A DNA stretch of 64,000 nt from Sparassis latifolia (taxonomy: Eukaryota; Basidiomycota; Agaricomycetes; Polyporales; Sparassidaceae). The position numbers and the translations under genes were made by a program. The notes below the pieces were generated by a model that was not told where the DNA came from, did no database searches, and was given only the letters and a program-made list of their open reading frames with translations. The stretch covers positions 124,001 to 188,000 of the forward strand of contig CM031563.1 in assembly GCA_018466975.1 (NCBI GenBank), read 5' to 3'. Every line of letters starts with the position of its first letter. The stretch's first letter is position 1. This document shows, piece after piece, positions 59,116 through 64,000 of the stretch.

Positions 59116-59932
59116 ATGACCTCCACACAAGACTCAACGTTAGACAGTTCCGTATCCACATCCTATCCTCACTCCTATCCCTCTACGAGTAAAATTGCCG
59201 ATGTCCTCGGCAACTCCCCCACGAGCATGATGCCGTGGGACGATGATGGGGACGATGACACCCTGCTGGACCTATCGCCACCCGACCACAAAGACCGTTT
59301 GCGTTTGGATCACATTCTATCGCTGGTCTCGTTGGCGTTCGACGTCTCGTGGCTATACGGGCTCGACGACGACGTGCTGGTTTCACCGGTCGATGCGTTC
59401 GCTGATCTGTGCTATGCGCAGTGTACTACGACGTGCGACGGCGACGAGTGCGCGAAGGACTCGACAGCGTTGCGCGGGCTCCGGAGCGACTCGGGTCACG
59501 GATCGGACACCGCGAGCGACTCCGACTCTGAGATCACCACGCCAACAGAAGTCGACCTGTCCACCGCGCTGCGGTGGAGGAGGTCCGCGTTCGCGTTCGC
59601 AAAGTGCGCCGAAGAGCGCAGGCGCGTCACCTTTGTGAGTGGCTGCAGCGTGCGCACTAGTGGCTGCGTGGCTGATCGTGATCGCGCTTGGCAAGGCGCC
59701 GCTGCCGCTGTCGCAGTCGATGTTGACGAAGAGCGAGGCGATCCTGGCGGGACCGGCTTTCTGCGACCCGGAGATGGCGTTCCTTCTCTCCAGCCCTGCT
59801 TCCAATCCGAATGATTCGGTGCACTTCTTCCCCACATGGCCCGAGGAGCGGCGAGCGGAGGCGGGCACGCTGAAGACCGCTGTGATGCGGGGGCTGGCTG
59901 GCCTCAGGCTGCGTTCCGGTTTGTCTCGATGA
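59116..59932 (+). CDS. Hypothetical acidic protein
   Basis: Two exons (59116-59634 and 59696-59932) joined across a 61-nt intron with GTGAGT donor and a CTGAT branch-like site. Exon 1 is acidic and Ser/Asp-rich (MMPWDDDGDDDTLLDLSPPD), with a hydrophobic helix LDHILSLVSLAFDVSWLYGL, Cys residues in LCYAQCTTTCDGDECAKD, and SDSGHGSDTASDSDSEITTP. It ends in RRSAFAFAKCAEERRRVTF. Exon 2 gives APLPLSQSMLTKSEAILAGP and HFFPTWPEERRAEAGTLKTA. The family is unknown; about 250 residues. Confidence 0.68.
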
Positions 59933-60588
59933 TGATGATGCGTAGCGCCCGCAGCGCGGATCTGCTATAAACTTGCAGGACTCGATTATATCTCTACCTC
60001 CCCCGTTGCTTATTTGTACCTCCCCGGATCCCTCGCTAGTTAGTAGCTCTCGTCGTCGCTCGTTGGGTGTATTCAGTAGATGTTGTACTATCTCCGCACG
60101 CCACACATATGTAGTTACCCCGCACTGTTGTCTGTATACTGGAGGAGTGCTTCCCGAGCGCCTCTGCTGTCCATCTTGCATCCGCCACGCTCCACGCTCT
60201 TTCTCCCTTGGTACCATCTTAGACCGTCATCAAGCTACAGTCATTCCAATGCATGGTTCGGAAAGACCGGACGAGTGCAGGCTGTGCGAAGAACATCGAC
60301 GGAACGGAAGGGGAGCGGCCGACGGGGCTCGGGAATGCGGGGATGGCCTGGCCATGTCTGGGGTACCTCCGCCAGCCCAGACTAATTCACATGCCCACCC
60401 CGCCTCCACCAAGCAGTCACACTCAAAAGCCACCCGCGCCCGCTCGAGTGTAATGTCTTAGCTTCCGTCGTCCCCTTCCCTATACCAATTCCCGCTTTTA
60501 ATTTTTTTGTGAGCACCAGCGGCCCCTTTTTTGTTGCGACGTGCTGACCGGTGTCGACCGCAGTTTCTCCTCGCTCCCTGCACTGGCC
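59933..60588. other. Intergenic, promoter of SFC1
   Basis: About 655 bp between tandem genes. A T/C-rich tract lies at 60490-60540 just before the SFC1 leader. No supported gene is present. Confidence 0.55.
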
Positions 60589-61820
60589 ATGTCGCGCTCG
60601 TCCGATGGCAAGAAACCCTCGTTTGCGATCCAGTTGACCGCCGGAGGTCTCGCTGGTGCGATGGAGGCAGTAAGTGTCGGCGTCGGAACGATTAACAAAC
60701 CGTTCACTGTTCTCGCAGCTATGTTGTCAGCCTCTCGACACCATCAAGGTCCGCATGCAGCTCTCGCGGTCGGGCAGAGCCCCTGGAGTACGTCTACCTC
60801 CCCCGCACTCGGTGTCACCCGCCATGTTTACATCCCGCTACCCAGACAAAACCGCGCGGCTTCCTGGCTACCGGCGGCATGATCATACGGAGAGAAACCC
60901 CGCTCGCCCTCTACAAGGGTCTCGGCGCTGTCCTCTCCGGCATCGTCCCGAAGATGGCCATCCGTTTCGCGAGCTTCGAGACGTACAAGGAGCGGCTGGC
61001 GGACAAGAAGACGGGCAAGACGAGCGTCGGAAACATTTTCCTTGGTGCGTTCTTCCCCCGCGTGCGGATCAATTTTGGTATTTTGACGTCGTGATGCAGC
61101 GGGGCTCGGAGCGGGATGCACGGAAGCGGTGATGGTCGTCACCCCCATGGAGGTCGTCAAAATCCGGCTGCAGGCGCAGCAGCACTCCCTCGCTGACCCG
61201 CTCGAGGTCCCACAATACCGCAATGCCGGACATGCTGTATACCAGATCGTGCGCGAGGAGGGGTTTGGCGCCCTGTACCGGGGGGTCACCCTGACTGCTC
61301 TACGGCAGGCGACCAACCAGGGTATGTTTCATGTCGCTTGCTCTGATCGTCTCTGAATTGTTTCGCCTTAGGCGCCAATTTTACCGCATACCAGGAGCTG
61401 AAGAAGCTTGCGCACCGGTTACAGCCTGAATTGACCGATCTGCCTTCATACCAGCACATGTTCATCGGCCTCATTTCCGGAGCGATGGGTCCCTTCTCCA
61501 ACGCGCCCATTGACACTATCAAGACCCGTACGTGTCTTCCAGTCCGCGTTCTCGCATTCTTCTTACACGTTTGCGCGTTTTCCGTTCCAGGTCTGCAGAA
61601 GGCTACCGCGCCACCCGGCGTCTCCGCGTTCCAGCGCATCGCTGCGATCGCGCGAGACATGTGGCGGCAGGAAGGCGTCAGCTCGTTCTACAAGGGCATC
61701 ACCCCGCGCGTGCTGCGCGTCGCGCCCGGCCAGGCGATCGTCTTCGCGGTGTACGAGCGCGTGCGCAAGGCGATGGAGACGATGCAGGGCTCCTCGGAGG
61801 AGAAAGTGTATAGCGAGTGA
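60589..61820 (+). CDS. SFC1: Mitochondrial succinate/fumarate carrier
   Basis: A six-helix mitochondrial carrier of about 325 residues in six exons. The three signature repeats are visible: CCQPLDTIKVRMQLSRSG, VVTPMEVVKIRLQAQQ and NAPIDTIKTR-LQKA. Other typical blocks are QLTAGGLAGAMEA, GGMIIRRETPLALYKGLGAV, IVPKMAIRFASFETYK, GLGAGCTEAVMV, GFGALYRGVTLTALRQATNQ, FIGLISGAMGPFSN and the last YKGITPRVLRVAPGQAIVFA. The matrix-motif order and the sequence LSGIVPKMAIRFASFE fit yeast Sfc1/Acr1, which imports cytosolic succinate in exchange for fumarate during growth on two-carbon compounds. It sits tail to tail with PKA. Confidence 0.94.
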
Positions 61821-62142
61821 GTTCCAGGGCGCGCGGCGGAGGCTCTGCGTGCGCCGCTTCTGTAGGATCTGTACTGCATATATAGGACACGGACATTCTA
61901 GACGGAAGCTGTCTGCATATGGTTTTGTATATCTCACCGAGCCAGTCAAATTCGCCAGCGTGTTGTCTGACTTCCGCTGCGGACGGTACGTCATCAAATG
62001 CATGCCATGACACGGATATATGCGTGATGAGTACAAGAAATAACGTTGTGACAATCAATCCTACAGACCTAGTCCGTTGCGGAGTATAGTACACACAATA
62101 TGGATATAAATACTATGGGGTATGTGGTCATCATCATCGTGG
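61821..62142. other. Intergenic (convergent 3' ends)
   Basis: About 320 bp between converging stops; nothing recognisable. Confidence 0.6.
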
Positions 62143-63702
62143 TCATGAACTCGCATACTCGAACTCGGGGAACAGGTCACCGTATAGGTCCTCGGTGAAC
62201 GCGCCATACTGCGCCGCCGTGTTCCCCTCCGGGTATGTTTCGAACCTGTCCAGGCAGAAATCAAAATCACCCACAGAGCAGTCTCGGACGACGGACAACG
62301 ACGTACGCGCTCGCATCGCCGTCACCGCTGATCTTGGGCAAGTACGGCGCGGTGATCTCGCGATTCCGCAGCTTGTCCCAGTCGACCTCCCGGAACCACG
62401 GGTGCGCGAACACGTCGCCGGCGCCGTGCCGCAGGTTGCCAAAGCGTTTTGACGGATCGCTCTCCATGAATTTGAGAATGATGTCAGTCGCGTTCGGGTG
62501 GAATGCTGGCCATTTGATGCACGAGGGGCCCTGGGTGATCTTCTCGTAGAGCACGACCGCGCTAGTGTCCGGCTCGTGGTATGGTGGGACGCCCGCCAGC
62601 ATCTCGAAGATGAGTACGCCGAGTGCGTACCAGTCGACGCTCTTGTTGTACCTCGCGTTCCCGATGATCTACACGGTCTAAGGCCAAGCCACTACAATGA
62701 GATCGCAAAATTAAATTCGCGTACCTCTGGCGCGAGGTAATCCGGTGTGCCGCATAACGTCCACACGGTGGTGTTGCAGTACTTCGCGAAACCGAAATCC
62801 GCAATTTTGACATGGCCGTCGAAGTTCAGGAGGATGTTCTCCGGCTTGAGGTCGCGGTAGATGATATCGAGCGAATGGAGGTAGTTGAGGGCGAGCGCGA
62901 CCTCGGCGGAGTAAAATTTGGCGACAGGGTCGGGGAACCGCTGCAGCAAGTGCGCATGTTAGTCGTTGCTCTATAGCACGCAACGCCTACAGCCCTTACG
63001 TTCGATCTTCGCAGAAGAGTGAAAAGCTCCCCACCAGGGACAAAGTCCATGACCATGTAAAGATTCGCCGAGTCCTGGAACGTGCCCCAGAGGTTTACGA
63101 TGAAGGGATGCTGCACTGCTTGCAGCATCATCTGCTCGTTGCGCGTGTGCGAGATCTGCTTCATGCGCACGATCCGCTCCTTGCTGAGCACTTTGATCGC
63201 ATAGAAGCGTAGATTGTGCTTGCTTCGTACTGCGCATGCACTCAGAAGGGAGATCAAGGTGGACACATGGCGCAAGAGAACAAACCAAGATGCACCCGCC
63301 CGAAGCTTCCCGTTCCAAGAGTCCGCTGAATTATGAAGTCGGATAGCCGGTAGGATCCCTTTGGTCTTCGCGGTGGAAGGAGTGGATGACCGACCATCCC
63401 AATGTTCTCTTCGATCTCTATCTTCTCCGGCCGCTTGCTTCGACCGCTCACGGAGGTCATCCCCGTAGAGATCGACGAGCGGTATTCATGAGACATAGTT
63501 GAGACAGACGGCATCGACGAGACCGATGAAGACGTCGAAGCATGCATGGACTGCTTGTTAGGACCGAGGTGTCCCAGCTTGTCGGCTACTTTCTTAAACA
63601 TTTGGTCAGCCTAAGCAGCAAGCAGTGAGGGGGGATCAGAGGGGGGATGTGAGTAGAGGAAGACGTGTACGCGACTTTGTTGGCCGTGCCATTGTTCTCC
63701 AT
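62143..63702 (-). CDS. cAMP-dependent protein kinase catalytic subunit
   Basis: A small first exon (63702-63676, MENNGTANK) joins [20 protein letters not shown] across a 65-nt intron; the ATG at 63601 is an internal alternative. After a Ser-rich segment the kinase domain starts: [20 protein letters not shown] (Gly loop), [17 protein letters not shown] (catalytic Lys), [46 protein letters not shown], activation loop [16 protein letters not shown] with the conserved Thr, [20 protein letters not shown] and FENLRHGA-like [18 protein letters not shown]. The C-tail ends in [17 protein letters not shown]. This is the AGC-type PKA catalytic subunit that acts downstream of cAMP in nutrient and developmental signalling. 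Confidence 0.95.
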
Positions 63703-64000
63703 GTCGGTGGCAACAAATTCGCCGTCTTGTCGGTCTCCCGCCACTAGTACTGTCAGGGGTCCCGCGGTAGTCAGTTCCTCGAAATTATCATCGCACTGAC
63801 TTGAGCATGCACTTCTATCTTTTCTCAGCCAGATTACTTCAGGATTACCTCAGGACATAGTGAGATGGTCTCCTCAAATTCTGGCGTTGGAAGCTGGCCC
63901 GCTGTCCTGGTCTTGGTCTTATTTGTGATCTCCAGTCAGTCCAGTCCGAGCCGGATATTTCATTCTGCTTCCTGAAGTCTATATACTTTCTATGTGGTTC
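63703..64000. other. Upstream region of PKA gene
   Basis: On the minus strand the frame of exon 1 stays open for about 130 bp upstream of the ATG, then a near-perfect 11-bp tandem duplication (ATTACTTCAGG 63833-63843, ATTACCTCAGG 63844-63854) shifts frame. No further start codon is seen, so this is probably 5' leader. Confidence 0.5.

Overview
The window is nuclear DNA of a filamentous basidiomycete, most likely an Agaricomycete. Genes are dense, lie on both strands, and are cut by many short introns (about 45-65 nt, GT...AG, often GTGAGT or GTAAGT donors). The gene set is fungal: a Bem2-type RasGEF/RhoGAP protein, a TOS1-like wall protein, a GH71 alpha-1,3-glucanase, Erv2 with a C-terminal CGC, Tim50, Ino1, Cmc4, Sfc1 and PKA. 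No rRNA, convincing tRNA, CRISPR array or intact transposon was seen. Most gene models below were assembled by hand across introns, so outer ends are firmer than some internal junctions.

Layout. 1-10 kb: the 3' end of a gene with repeated SFE|ELR motifs, a phosphatase-like protein lacking the catalytic Cys, a penta-EF-hand protein, a disordered protein with a possible ubiquitin-like end, a membrane protein with DLFED repeats, and a twin-ABC ATPase without membrane segments (YDR061W/ModF type). 10-20 kb: a short-chain dehydrogenase and the 7.5 kb BEM2-like gene. 20-33 kb: an F-box protein, a NAPE-PLD-type metallo-beta-lactamase phospholipase, a single-pass membrane protein, CMC4, a protein with a Cys/His cluster, and a C2H2 zinc-finger protein. 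33-44.5 kb: TOS1-like wall protein, INO1, a long intergenic region, TIM50, GH71 glucanase and ERV2. 44.5-52 kb: cytosolic asparaginyl-tRNA synthetase, DPH5, an F-box/LRR gene and LSM4. 52-64 kb: a mitochondrial-looking membrane protein, a BTB protein with a long Ala/Ser/Thr-rich tail, three small lineage-type proteins, the SFC1 carrier and the PKA catalytic subunit.

The genes do not form one pathway. Themes are signalling and polarity (Bem2, PKA), cell wall (TOS1-like, GH71), mitochondria (Tim50, Cmc4, Sfc1), translation and RNA (AsnRS, Dph5, Lsm4) and lipid metabolism (Ino1, NAPE-PLD). I found no clear new multi-gene system. The most interesting signals are structural: a palindromic foldback element flanked by 8-bp direct repeats (2475-2554), a 17-nt exon carrying the whole HNHYDH metal motif next to a GC-AG intron in NAPE-PLD, a possible 20-nt intron or frame break in the BEM2-like gene, a coding exon consisting of only ATG in LSM4, and a frame conflict in the BTB gene.
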